Assembly: GCA_905221605.1 (NCBI GenBank)
Contig: CAJNDS010002494.1
Coordinates: forward strand, 108,501 to 172,500
Source: Symbiodinium natans
Lineage: Eukaryota > Sar > Dinophyceae > Suessiales > Symbiodiniaceae
Direction: 5' to 3'
DNA length: 64,000 nt
Shown: piece by piece, positions 11,401 to 22,260 of the stretch
How the letters are laid out: each line of letters starts with the position of its first letter
Numbering within the stretch: position 1 is the stretch's first letter
The notes under the pieces: model-generated
Databases searched by the model: none
Seen by the model: only the letters and a program-made list of their open reading frames with translations
Told to the model about the DNA's origin: nothing
Made by a program: the position numbers and the translations under genes

Positions 11401-12885
11401 GGTGCATACAGTACAAGGCCTAAACCCTAAACCCTAAGCCCAAAACCTAAATACTAGGCACCCTAAACCCAAAGAGCCGACAAGCTGAAGGAAGAAACAG
11501 CTGGCCTCGCGCCTTTGCAAGAGCCTTGCAGGCCGAACTCCTGCAAAGCGAGCTGAACTCGCTCTGCCGGGGCCCCTGCTTTTCAAAGGGCTCCCCTAAA
11601 CCCCAAACCCTGAACCCTAAACCCATCCAAAAGAGGTCATTGGGGTTGTAAAAACAAACAAACCCTGAACCCTAAACCTTTACGGTTTAGGGTCCAGAGC
11701 CTCTGGGGTATTGAAGGGCATTGTGGGGTTTAGTGTCTGGGTGCTTTAGTGCTTTACGCGTTAGAAGGGGCCGACATTCCTTTTAGTTCAGGGTGGTATG
11801 GCTTGGTAGTTTGAAAACCCTAAAGCCCGAAAACCCCTAAAGCGCCAAACAGCCCCTAGAGCCCTAAAACCCCTCAAACCCCAAAAGAACCCCCCTAGAG
11901 CCCAAAAAAGGCTCCCAAAAAGCCCTAAAACCCCAAACTCCTAAAGCCCACAAAAGCCCTAAACGCCCCAAGACCCCTAAAATTCCCGAAAAGAAAGCCT
12001 CCTGGTGCCAAAATCCGTAAACGCCCTAAGACCCCTAAACACTGCAACCCCAACACCCCAAAGCCCCTAAAGCCATAAAAACCCTAAAAGCCCCAACAAA
12101 AACCCGAGATCCCTAAAGCTCTTCACGGACACTTCCCCAGGCCAGCGTGTGGAAGCCTACCAGAGCGAGAACAGCCAACTTGAGGCCTGAGTGGTTTAGG
12201 GTTTAGGGTTTAGGGTTTAGGGTTTAGGGTTTAGGGTTTGGGGTTTGGGGTTTGGGGTTTAGGGTTTAGGGTTTAGGGTTTAGGGTTTGGGGTTTGGGGT
12301 TTAGGGCGTTCAGGGGTTTAGGGGGTTCGGGGGTTTTAGGGGGTTCAGAGTTCAGGGCTTTAGGGTTCAGAGGGCATCGGCTGTCACGCAAGAGAGTGAG
12401 ACGCTGCAGTTCAGGTGTAACTTCGGAACCCCGCGACCTTTCATGGGTTGGGTATGAATGGGGAAGTGCGTGGGCACAATATCATCCCCTTAGAACCCCT
12501 CCGCAATCTGTACGAAACAAGGTAACCCCGAAATACCGGCACCCACTGTAATTGCAACAGGCCTTTTTTGGTGACCTATGCCCTGTGAGCTGGCCTGACA
12601 ACTCATGGCTCCCGGGGGTGGAGTTTGGGGGTAGGGTTGGTCAAGACTCAAGCTGACGCTAAACCCGAAACCCTAAACCCTAAACCCTAAACCCTAAACC
12701 CTAAACCCTAAACCCTAAACCCTAAACCCTAAACCCTAAACCCTAAACCCTAAACCCTAAACCCTAACCCTAAACCCTAAGCCCTAAACCCTAACCCGAA
12801 ACCCTAAATCCCTTGGCAGGAGGAGCTTTCCTTGGTCGAAGCGCGAGAGGCCGAGCTTGCGCTGGAGCTCTGGCAGGTGCCAGAG
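8428..12885 (+). CDS. Coiled-coil protein gene, partial exon set
   Basis: Several short plus-strand segments read as acidic or charged helical protein. Each follows an AG and stops before GC or GT. Proposed exons are 8428-8456 (LEELLPDPE), 9299-9360 (reads SEPEVDKLQGDLEREQGIE), 9883-9921 (VALRHRLSVLEVQ), 10009-10035 (GEAEILEPE, after a strong pyrimidine tract), 10320-10355 (AEIRECKEEESL), 11258-11280, 11329-11393 (SAERVELIGSS and on), 12141-12184 (QRVEAYQSENSQLE) and 12820-12876 or 12885 (reads EELSLVEAREAELALELWQ). The phases of 9299-9360, 9883-9921 and 10009-10035 agree, as do those of 12141-12184 and 12820 onward. Other exons are missing, so start, end and length are unknown. A possible terminal exon is 13361-13473 (ends LLTEFGT, with the stop supplied by CCCTAAA). 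Composition suggests a coiled coil, but no family is recognised. The introns contain telomere-like tracts and P3 elements. Confidence 0.45.
9724..9823 (-). repeat. Interstitial telomere-like array (CCCTAAA), long
   Basis: About fourteen perfect CCCTAAA units, one of the longest pure arrays in the window. It lies in the intron between the proposed coiled-coil exons at 9299-9360 and 9883-9921. Confidence 0.97.
10967..11168. mobile_element. P3 palindromic element with a nested palindrome
   Basis: The outer ends are TTGTTCCCCCCCTTGTACTA and the complementary TAAGGAGGAACATCCCAACC; family P3 is also at 18716, 24579 and 49504. Inside sits a second, different palindrome with about 20-bp arms: TATACAGGGTGGGGCCCCCT at 10984 and AGGGGGCCCCACCCTGTATA at 11092. 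The arrangement looks like one short element inserted into another. Confidence 0.7.
12190..12305 (+). repeat. Interstitial telomere-like array (TTTAGGG/TTTGGGG)
   Basis: TTTAGGG units alternate with blocks of TTTGGGG. It starts a few bases after the proposed coiled-coil exon 12141-12184. Confidence 0.95.
12659..12810 (-). repeat. Interstitial telomere-like array (CCCTAAA), long
   Basis: About eighteen CCCTAAA units in two blocks. It ends ten bases before the acceptor AG of the proposed exon at 12820, so the array supplies nearly the whole 3' part of that intron. Confidence 0.97.
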
Positions 12886-12912
12886 GCCCAGGAGTCGTGC
12901 CGTGCTTGTACG

Positions 12913-13011
12913 GTTTAGGGTTTCGGGTTTAGGGTTTAGGGTTTAGGGTTTCGGGTTTAGGGTTTAGGGTTTCGGGTTTAGGGTTTAGGGTTTAGGGTTT
13001 AGGGTTTGAGT
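12913..13011 (+). repeat. Interstitial telomere-like array (TTTAGGG/TTTCGGG)
   Basis: About thirteen units, with TTTCGGG variants spaced regularly every third to fourth unit. The orientation is opposite to the array 100 bp upstream, so an exon sits between two inverted arrays. Confidence 0.95.
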
Positions 13012-13224
13012 CTTATCATGTTTTGTTTGGTTGAGGGCCTCCGTCTTAGTCTCAGTGCAAGGAGGGTTGATTCAGGGTTGAGGGCGGTGATAGAAGGTCT
13101 AAGGTTCAGGGTCTACTGCAATCTTCGTTCGGATGTTTTGTTTTCGGTGGTTTGTCTCACGTTGTGCTTGGATTCTCAGGATTTGGGTGGGATGAATTGG
13201 GGATCCTTGGTAGCAAAATGGGTC

Positions 13225-13317
13225 TTTCCCAAAATAGGGGTATTACCCCTGTCATACCCCACGTAGAATAGAATCCCCGTAAAGGGACCCCCCCAAAAAG
13301 GGTACCCCTATTTTCGT
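13225..13317. mobile_element. Palindromic MITE-like element, family P2, best copy
   Basis: TTTCCCAAAATAGGGGTA on the left is repeated inverted on the right as TACCCCTATTTTCG. There is an internal GGGACCCCCCC segment and no reading frame. A rearranged relative lies at about 13875-13975. Confidence 0.65.
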
Positions 13318-14512
13318 TGACCCCCGCAAACCCAGCCCGCTTCCAAGGCAGGCAGAGTTCGAGGGGCTGTCACCAAAGCCGCCAATGATAAGGCCAGCGG
13401 ATCCAGCGAATCATCGAAAATGCAGCTGGCATGTAAATTCATGGCACGGTTGCTGACAGAGTTCGGAACCTAAACCCTAAACCCTAAACCCTAAACCCTA
13501 AACCCTAAACCCTAAGATGGCGCAGGTACCAGTGACACCAGCGTGACCTGATTGGCCTGCGGCCCTGATCCCCCAGGCATCTGGAAGACGCCAGTTCCCA
13601 GAATCGTCACTATAGAAGCCACCACCACAATGCACCCCAAGAAGCCCTCTGGTCCTCACTGAAGGGGGTTTATGTAAGATTAGGGTTTAGGGTTATAAGT
13701 CATAATTCTAGGGTTTAGGGTTTAGGGTTTAGGGTTTAGGGTTCCCCAAAGCACAACCAGGGCGCCTGAGCTCAGAGGCATCGCACCCCGAAGTGTCCTG
13801 GTGGCCTTGTCTGCAGCGGTCCTGCAGCACAGTTCGTGCGGCCGAAGCGCCTTCAGACCTTGTACAAAATGAGCGGGGTTTCCACAGAATAGGGGTTACC
13901 CCCTCCTTTTTCGAAGGGGTTCTATTGTGGGAGCTAGAGGATTCTTGGGGTAGGGGGCCCCTATTTCCGGCAGCACCGGAAGTTTGTCCGTCCAGCTGCA
14001 CGTGGCATTCGTACCATTCCCGTGCGGTGGTCGGCAGGTCGTCGTACAGCTCAGCGTGGGCGCATGGATGTGCTCGTAGCATGTCCGCCCGCGCACTTAT
14101 TCCGCAGTGAAAAGTTGGAATCGCTGTGCGTGCATCCGCTGAAGGGGTTCCCCCCCCCTATTTCCTCCGACCCTGATACTTCCCTATGCATTTATGGGCC
14201 CTGAACCACACACTCGCACACTCAGCTTGATGAGACTGAAACTGCAAAACCCTTGAAGTCCTGAACTCTGAAAAGATCCTCACATCCGGAGCCTTGAGCC
14301 CATCTTGAGCCCTCAAACCTCTCAACCCTGGATTAGCGATTAGGGGTTTATGGAGTTTAGGGTTGATGGTTCTTTTGGATTTGGAGGCGTCTCGTCTGTG
14401 TTCGAGCCGCAAGCCTGACGGCACTTCCTTGGCATTCTTTCGGCCCATCACAAGTCTTAAATGCTTCCACGGTGTGGTTTAGGGATTCGGGTTCTTTGGC
14501 CCTGTAAATAAA

Positions 14513-14630
14513 CCCTAAACCCTAAACCCTAAACCCTGAACCCTGAACCCTGAACCCTGAACCCTGAACCCTGAACCCTGAACCCTGAACCCTGAACCCT
14601 AAACCCTAAACCCTAAACCCTAAACCCTAT
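14513..14630 (-). repeat. Telomere-like array with homogenised CCCTGAA block
   Basis: CCCTAAA units flank a run of about nine consecutive CCCTGAA units. The same point variant repeated without interruption points to local slippage or unequal exchange. The array ends 10 bp before the start codon of the HAD gene. Confidence 0.95.
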
Positions 14631-14640
14631 TCTATTGAAA

Positions 14641-17600
14641 ATGCCGAGAGCCCCTCCTCAAGAGGTGATCATCTTTGACTGGGACGACACGCTGCTTTGC
14701 AGCTCGGCCATCAACGCACAGCAGTGGCGACAAGACCAGGCGGCCCCAAGCACTCCGTTGGGTCTAGGGTTTAGGGTTTAGGGTTTAGGATTTAGGGTTT
14801 AGGGATCTAGGGTTCGGGCTTAGGGTCCTAGAAGGTTTCGAGCGCAGGGGTTTTGGGGCCCTCCAAAGGTTGAGGGCTTCTTAGATGGAATCCAGGATTC
14901 AAGCAACAAGCTGGCTACTAGGATGTATATGGCGCTCCTCTACAGAGAGACGACAGACTGGCCGACACCTCCCTGGCAATCCTGAAGCCCTAAACCCTAA
15001 ACCCAGACATTTCGTAGGGTTTCGGGCCTCCTTTCCCCTCCCCCCTTCCTCCGTCCTCCCCTCGGCCAGCTGGAGCAGCTTGAGCAGATGGTCGAGTCAA
15101 TCCTGCCCCAAGCTTATCTGGCTGGTTCTTAGTAGGGAACGAGGGAATGAGGTCCCCTATATGTAATCCGTGAAAGGGTATATATAGGGCCCGAATTCCC
15201 TCATTCCCTATTGGGAACCCGGGGGTGATGTGAGGAGTTTGGGCTCAATGGCCTTAGGCCTCAGGATGAACAAATCGATGGGTTAAGCAAGGGTTCCCAC
15301 TTTTGAGTTGTAATATATTGGTCGGGATAATTACGAATAATCTTCCCTCATGGTCTCTTTGTAATTGTACCCTAATACCCCCCCCCCCCACAACAACAAA
15401 AAAAACGTATTCTAATTAAACCCCAAACCCCAAACCCCAAACCCTAACCCCTAAACCCTAAACGCTACCCCCTAACCCCCTAACCCCCTAACCCCCTAAC
15501 CCCCTAACCCCCTAACCCCCTAACCCCCTAACCCCCTAACCCCCTGACCCCCTGACCCCCTGACCCCCTGACCCCCTGACCCCCTAACCCCCTAACCCCC
15601 TAACCCCCTAACCCCCTAAACCCTACACCCTAAACCCTAAACCCTAAACCCTGTCGCAGTGGGATGCAAGTCGCGGCTTCTCTGGGGCTTGGGCGGCTGA
15701 AGGGTGGGCTTCGGCATGTTAGCCAGGACAGTGCAAGGGTTTAGGGTTTAGGGTTTAGGGTTTAGGGTTTAGGGTTTAGGGTTTAGGGTTTAGGGTTTAG
15801 GGTTTAGGGTTTAGGGTTTAGGGTTTAGGGTTTAGGGACCCTGGTGCGTCTTGTGAAGCCTGCGGCAGCATGGTCGCTAGATAGTCTGCGGATAAGTGCC
15901 TGCTAGCGGGTTCTGTCCACAGGCAACGGCTCAAGTTTCCAGATAATGCTGGTATATGAGTCAGGTCGGAAACCGGAAGCTCTTCGAAGCTCGAAAACCC
16001 CCAAAACTGCTCAAGCCCTGATCTACTCAATCCCTAAACCCTACACCCTAAACCCTCAACCCTAACCCCTAACCCCTAAACCCTAAACCCTCAACCCTCC
16101 ACCCTCAACCCTAAACCCTAAACCCTAAACCCCAACCCTAAACCCCAACACCCTGCGCCATCCTCGAAGCGAGGCTCGCTGCCATGCATCTGGGGGAGAC
16201 GGCGCCGCCTTCCTGATTGAGCTGGGTTTAGGGTTTAGGGTTTAGGGTTTAGGGTTTAGGGTTTAGGGTTAGGGTTCCAAACCTCGCCTTCTGATTGAGC
16301 TTGGTGGGTTTCGGGTTTGGGGTTGAGGGTTTAGGGTTTCGGGGTTTTGAATGCACCGACCCCTTATAAGTCAAGGCGCCGTGGTGGACTTTCAGACCAT
16401 AGATATTCTCATGGCGATGGGTGAAAGCTAGGCCGAGTACGTCAGGCGGATGTGCAAGCCCCTTTTTGACCTTTTTTTTGGCGGGGTCCGGTTGGGGGGG
16501 GGGGGGGGGGAAGTGGCACTCCCTTGGCAGCCAAAACAGAACCCAAATTCCGAATCCCGAACGCCCTAAACCACGTTAAGCCTTCCTGTTGAACTCTGCG
16601 AGGCTTCAGAGGTTCGTTGCAGAGGCTTCAAGGTCGCTTTGAGGCGAGATGCGGGTGTGGGCCCTTAAGTGGGCCGGATATGCCGCCAGATGATTGTCAC
16701 AAACGGCAACGCCTCCTGGGTGCAGGCGCTGCTGCAAAAAGGGTTTGTAGAGACCCGAAGGGCCGACATTTAAGAACATGCGCTTGCGCATCAATTTTAC
16801 AGTAACTACCTATGGAGGACCGTGATGCAGATTCCTGGTTCATAGCAGGCATGGCAGCTTGAGTGGATCCATAGAGCTTACCATTGTCGTAGGAGAGCTT
16901 TGACATGTATCTAGTCTTATTCTTCATTGCCTAAACAGTGATTGCGTGACCCAGCGCATGCTTTGCAGGACAGTGCTCGACGCTTCCTCCCGAACTTGCA
17001 GCGAACGCTGAACCGCGTCACAGCCCGCTCCCTCGGTGGAGACGTAGGGGTTTAGGGTTCAGGGCTCAGGGTTTAGGGTTTAGGGTTCGCGGGATAGTTT
17101 TGCGCCTAAGAGCCGACACCCTACACAGCAATATAGGGGTCGGAATAATTGCTAATAGTACTCCCTTATGCTCCCAAAAGGTTTAGGTTTCGGGTTTACG
17201 GTTTAGGGCAGTCGCGGGAGGGGGATGGATGGGTGACGGGGGGGGGGCGACTTCTCGAAAACCCCTTCGAGCCTATACCCCTGAAAAACCCGACTTCCTG
17301 GTCACCTTACGAAACAAAGGAAGGCTGTGTGACTTCCCAGCAAAGCCAGCAAGTAAAGCCAGCTCTGAGGTCGATAGCGCTTAGGTGCAGGGTTCGGGGG
17401 CTGCGCTGAGGTCATGTCTGCACGGGCACTGTATGAGCACTCGTTTCCTGGCGATCCCTTCGCCTGGAAGCGGCAGGCGTTTAAGGAGGCGGGCCGCCTT
17501 ACACCGAGTCAGCCGTGCACATGTGTTCAGTACAATTGCTTGCTTTTTTCGTTGTTCCTGAGCCTCAACCCTGAGGCTTTATACTTAAGCCCAATCCCGA

Positions 17601-20163
17601 AAGCCTCGAACCCCTTGAACCCCGAAACCATCCAAAACCACAACCCCCAAACCTCCCCCCAGATCCCACATGCTCGGGGAAGGTGGGGGGGGGGGGTAGG
17701 CACGAGGCCGCAAAGATTCACTACTATAGCCCGGCTATAGTTCTTTCCCATGTGATCTGATCCCCACATACGATGCACTGCCTTAAATGCCCCGTCCCGA
17801 CTGGCCCCTACGAACCCTGAACGTTCGTCGGCAGATTTTGGCCCGGCGTCGCCAAGAAGGCACGGCCGCCCTTGAGGGGTTAGGGTGGCACAGGCTTTTG
17901 GGGCTTCTTAGGGGCTGAGTAGTTAACCTTTAACCTTCTTCTTGGTTATATATAGTTGTGCTGTATGTATTCCAATTACAGCAAGAGCGGTTGACCTATT
18001 TTGGGCTGAGGTATTCAGCTCTTTTGGCTCTTAAGGGATTATCAGATTTAGGGTGTAGGGGGGTCCCAGGTCCAAAGCGCAGAGATTCACCAGCTGTCTG
18101 ACCTTAGAGTGAGTGAGCCCGTCTGCACCTCTTGGATCCTTCCAAAAAAGTTTCTCGGGGTTAAGTTGCACGCTGCATATCAGCTGATAGTCTGTATGTC
18201 CAACAAAGTTCAGTCTCCCAAAAAACCTAAAACCTAAACCCTAAACCCTAAACCCAAAAACCTCACGTCATATTGAGCCAACGTGGATGTAGGCCCCAGG
18301 CTTCGCGCTGAGAGCTGTCTGAACTTGGAGGTCTAGACGTAAGCTGTGGCTTTCGCCGGGAGAGCAGACTTGTGCAGTTTCGGGGCGGGGGAGGGGGGGG
18401 TGGGGAGGGCGAAGGGGGGTTCTTTTGCGTTTTTCGTTTTGGGGAGATATCCGGCAGTGTTGCGGGTGCTTCGAAATCACAAGTCCAGCCCCGAACGAGG
18501 CTTCCATCCCGAAGGCGTGAACCTCATCGTGCTTGGCGACTCACCAGCTGAAATCCAGGCGCCTGGGTTGTTGAAAGTAGCGGCCTAGGGCTGGGCCCCC
18601 CTAAAACCTTGCATGCTTGTTGAGGTTTAGGGGTTTAGGGGTTTAGGGGTTTAGGGGTGAAGGGGTTTACTCCCTAGTCTCCAGGCAATCCTAAAGCATG
18701 TTCTCATGCTCTGAGGGGATGTTCCCCCTTACGCCAACAGTCCTTCATAGGATATATGGTACCCCCCTCCTATGATCGCTATTCAGTATAAGGGGGAACA
18801 TCCCAACCTGGGACCATATCATCGTGCAAGCACCCTCTCACCACGAGCCCATCGCGGGGCTTGCAAAGAAGGGGCGCCGCCTCCATCGGACCCCCCAGCC
18901 CTCATCCCCTCAGCGCTGTAATCCCTTCTGCCCAGACCCTAAGCCCCAAAATCCCTGTCCATCCTCAATCCTAAACCCTATAAGCCCTAAACTCTAGCCC
19001 CAAAATCCCTGTACACCCTACTAAACCCCAAGCCCTCAGCCCTAAACCCTAAAGCAGATTCAATCCCCCAGGCTGCTCGGACGGCCACAAAAGTGCTGTG
19101 CGGCAGGTCGGCACGGGCTTGGTGAGGGCTTTTGTGGGTTTATATAGGGTTTAGGGCTTGAGGCTTAGGGCTTAGGGCTTAGGGCTTAGGGCTTAGGGCT
19201 TAGGGCTTAGGGCTTAGGGCTTAGGGCTTAGGGCTTAGGGCTTAGGGCTTAGGGCTTAGGGCTTAGGGCTTAGGGCTTAGGGCTTAGGGCTTAGGTTTAG
19301 GGTTTAACGCTTAGGGCTTATACAGGGTTTAGAACTTCAGGCTCCCAGGATACGAGGAGCGAAGGCTAGTGGGTGGGCTAGGCGGTGCTGCCAGGGCCCG
19401 GGTGAAGTTGCGGCTTCTGAGCGTATCATGCCCCGCGACTGCCCTAAACCCTGAGCCTTAAGCCCTAAACCCCAAGCCCTTTACCCCAAGCCCCATACCC
19501 CAAACCCGAAACCTCCACACCCCCAAGCCAGGTCGATGGTGAAGACCGTCAAGTTCAAGGAGGCGTCATGGGCACTCCGAGCCCTGAACCCAAGACCTTG
19601 GTTTCGACATCATTCCCCGCAAACAATCCCCGAGGCCCTTCAGGCGGTCTTAGGGTTTAGGGCTCAGGGCCCTGACACAAGCCGCATGAATATCAAAAGC
19701 GCATTCCACAGTTGATCCGTATCCCTCTTGGGTATAGTATGCTTCTCACTAAAGCCCATAAAGACTATAAAGCCTACAAACCCCATAACCTCGATTGGAA
19801 CCTCATTCGCACCCAACTAGAATAATTAGAACCCTGTTAGAGCCCTATTCGAACCCTACAAACCCTATAAGCTCCCTATAAACTACATAGCCTCTACACC
19901 CTCAAACCCTCTACAAACCCTAAACAACCTTAAACAAAATCCTAAGCCCCCCCAATAAAACTTGGTCATAGTTGGGTATCATCTTACATTTTTACGGGTA
20001 CTTAAACCCAATAAGGAATAACAATTTAAATTTTTAATACGATCCCAACCATGAACTAGAAAACCCTAGAAAAACCCTGCGAACTCCTAGAAACTAGGGG
20101 CTTGGGTGCGAGGCACCGTCGGTCAACGAGCTCCTGGGCCAACTTCGCCGGGCCAGCCGCTGA
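14641..20163 (+). CDS. HAD-superfamily phosphatase, 11 exons, 174 aa
   Basis: A haloacid dehalogenase-like hydrolase (probably a phosphatase; substrate unknown). Exons: 14641-14739, 15070-15104, 16174-16201, 16690-16725, 16969-17022, 17411-17488, 17835-17859, 18515-18558, 19072-19116, 19533-19562, 20113-20163; together 525 nt with stop. All four HAD motifs are present and in order: I FDWDDTLL (nucleophile D13, D15), II IVTNG (T58), III FAWKRQAF (K104), IV LGDSPAE (D127; the second acid is E131). The C-terminus reads VKTVKFKE then APSVNELLGQLRRASR. Frame is kept across all ten junctions. All ten introns can be read with GC donors and AG acceptors; the exon 9/10 junction is ambiguous by one base (GC-AGG or GG-AG). 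The ATG at 14641 is the first methionine before motif I and no earlier exon is needed. Introns run from 107 to 1069 nt and most carry TTTAGGG/CCCTAAA arrays or palindromic elements. Joins are by eye, without transcript evidence. Confidence 0.85.
15132..15218. mobile_element. P5 palindromic element inside HAD intron 2
   Basis: AGTAGGGAACGAGGGAATGAGG-type left end (15132-15152) and CCCTCATTCCCTATTGGG right end are inverted complements. It lies 27 bp after exon 2 of the HAD gene. Confidence 0.65.
15419..15652 (-). repeat. Variant telomere-like array (CCCCCTAA, CCCCCTGA)
   Basis: About eighteen copies of the 8-mer CCCCCTAA, with an internal block of about six CCCCCTGA copies, bordered by normal CCCTAAA and CCCCAAA units. 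Located in HAD intron 2. Confidence 0.95.
15737..15838 (+). repeat. Interstitial telomere-like array (TTTAGGG), long
   Basis: About fourteen perfect TTTAGGG units in HAD intron 2, inverted with respect to the CCCCCTAA array less than 100 bp upstream, so the intron transcript could fold into a long hairpin. Confidence 0.97.
16225..16277 (+). repeat. Interstitial telomere-like array (TTTAGGG)
   Basis: About seven TTTAGGG units starting 24 bp after exon 3 of the HAD gene, in intron 3. Confidence 0.95.
17903..18036. mobile_element. Palindromic element, family P7, in HAD intron 7
   Basis: The left end TTAGGGGCTGAGTAGTTAAC and right end GAGGTATTCAGCTCTTTTGG are imperfect inverted repeats around GCTGAGTA. 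A better copy is at 46361-46467. No coding capacity. Confidence 0.55.
18716..18808. mobile_element. Palindromic MITE-like element, family P3
   Basis: GGGATGTTCCCCCTTA at the left matches TAAGGGGGAACATCCC at the right as a perfect 16-bp inverted repeat. It lies in HAD intron 8. Other copies: 10967, 24579, 49504 and 49650. Confidence 0.8.
19141..19316 (+). repeat. Variant telomere-like array (TTAGGGC)
   Basis: About nineteen uninterrupted TTAGGGC heptamers, flanked by normal TTTAGGG. It occupies HAD intron 9, starting 24 bp after exon 9. Confidence 0.97.
19961..20060. mobile_element. Palindromic element, family P8, in HAD intron 10
   Basis: CTTGGTCATAGTTGGGTATC on the left is mirrored by GATCCCAACCATGAACTAG on the right, with an AT-rich centre. 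Only this copy was noticed. Confidence 0.5.
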
Positions 20164-22260
20164 GAGACCTGTGGGTTTGGGGTTTTTGGGGTTTGGGGTT
20201 TAGGTCTTTAGGGTTTAGGGCTTTAGGGCTAGGGTTTAGGGTTTAGGGCTTAGGGGTTTAGGGCTTTAGGGTTTAGGGCTTTAGGGTTTAGAGCTTTAGG
20301 GTTTAGGGTGTAGGGTGAGGGTCCATGGTGCCGCGCGCAAGGCTCTGGAACTGGATACGAGTGACGAGTATAGGCAAGAGTTTGTACAGATGTCGGCATG
20401 AAATTGAAATAGACATCGATTCGGATTCTGCAGTACTTCGCGGTATCGTGCTGCTGGGTGGACGGTGTCCTGATGCTCCTTGCCTAGCTGAGAAGAAATT
20501 TGCCGACAACGCAAACCAAAAATCATTATGTCTCCGTGCTCAGGTGTCTCAGGAGTTGGCTGCCATCGTTCAGGAGGACTGCGCTGTGGTGGTGCCACAT
20601 AATCGTACAAGAGATGAAAAGCGAAGGCCCTGTAAAGCAAGATTTGAACACTTCACCATGTCTGACATCATGTCAAGCATTATTGTTTTACGATTACTAT
20701 GTACCATTTATCAGTACTATCTAATTTACTATTTACCATTTACTATTTACTATTGCTAAGTACTATTATTATTATTATGTCCATTATTGGAATTATTATT
20801 GCAACTGCTATTTACTATGATCAATACATACAGTTTTGCTTAGGATCTCCCGTAAAGCTCAGCTCTCGAGGCGCAACCCGAAAGCCCTCGCGCTTCTTGC
20901 AGATTGTAAAGAGCGATTGAAACCCTAAAGCCCCAAAGCCCTTCAAATCTAGGGTCCGAAGTATGGGCCCTTAATTTTAACGCTACGCGACCCGCCTCGG
21001 CCTGAGCTAAGAAGGGGATGGGGTGTGTGTGTGTGTGTGTGTGCTAAACCCTAAACTCTATACCCGAAACCCTAAACCCAACAACAAAAAAGAAGACGCA
21101 GAGCCTCCCTTGCCGCGGCCAGGAAAAGAGCCTGAGCCGCGGACTGGTGCAGCGTGGCTTCCCCGCAGCCCGCTGAGCACAGGGCTGGGGGAGTTTCGTG
21201 TTCAGGGCTTAGGGTTTTGGGTTTTGGGTTTTGGGGTGGAGGGCATCAGACCTAGACTCGATGCCCGAGACACCGACTGAGGACCACAGCTTTAAGGAAG
21301 TCGCCCGCAGCATCCCATCATGCTCGCGCTAGGCATTGAAACGCGCATCAACGGGCGCCGCAGCCGGGCGATGAAATTCTGAGCCCTATAAGCCCTCAAC
21401 CCAAAACCCTAAGCCAAGCCTCGTCAAATGCATGGAGGCTTCAAACTGTGGACTCGAACTCACTCCGTTCGCGAACTATTTTTTCAAAGTCGGGGTCGGG
21501 ATGCGCGAAGCTTTCAAAGTTTGGAGTTTGAAAGCGTCGCGACTTTGAAGGCTTGAAAGATCTGAGTTTTGGGGGGTCGAAGTTGAAGCCCTTTCGAGTT
21601 GGAGATTTTGAAATTCCACGAATGTAAAGTTTGATTGATGCCCGTTCGGGTTTGATAAGTTGATATTTGAAGCAAGACGAGTTGGAAATACTGACGCCCC
21701 GAGTTTGAACGCTTACAGTTCGAGAGTTTGAGAGGTTCAAACGTTGAAGGCGCGACAACGCCTCTTTTCGCCCTTCGCGCGCAATCTCCCTTCTTCGCCC
21801 TATGCGCTTACATGCAAGCTGAACATCGCTCCTTTCTTGGATTTGAGAGTTTGCTGCGTTTGAACCCTAGCCCTGAAGCCTAATCCCTCAACTGTCGGGT
21901 TCAGGGGTTTAAGGTGCAGTTTTCTTGGGGGACTACCCGAAACTGCGCTTGACCTTCTCCTTGGAATCCTCAAAGCCCGAGCGAGCCTATGAGCCTGTTA
22001 GCCCCGTACACTTAAGGCCACGAGCCTGCCAGACTGGTGTGAAACGTGAAAAGCTCGCGCTGTTCGAGTTTTCAAGCTACCGAATCTCCGAAACTTGTCG
22101 AACTCGCAGGATCTCAAACTTTCAGACTCCTGACCTTATCGAAGCTCAAACCTCTCGAGCTCTGGAACCCCCCGGGTTAGGGTATGTGAACCCTAAGACG
22201 GGGTTTAGGGTTTAGGGTTTGGGGTTTAGGGTTTAAGGGTTGAAACAGTTAAAGAGTCTG

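Noticed and set aside
18005-18036. TTTTGGCTCTTAAG as a second spliced-leader relic
   Set aside because: It lies inside the right arm of a P7 palindromic element and differs from the leader in its last bases.
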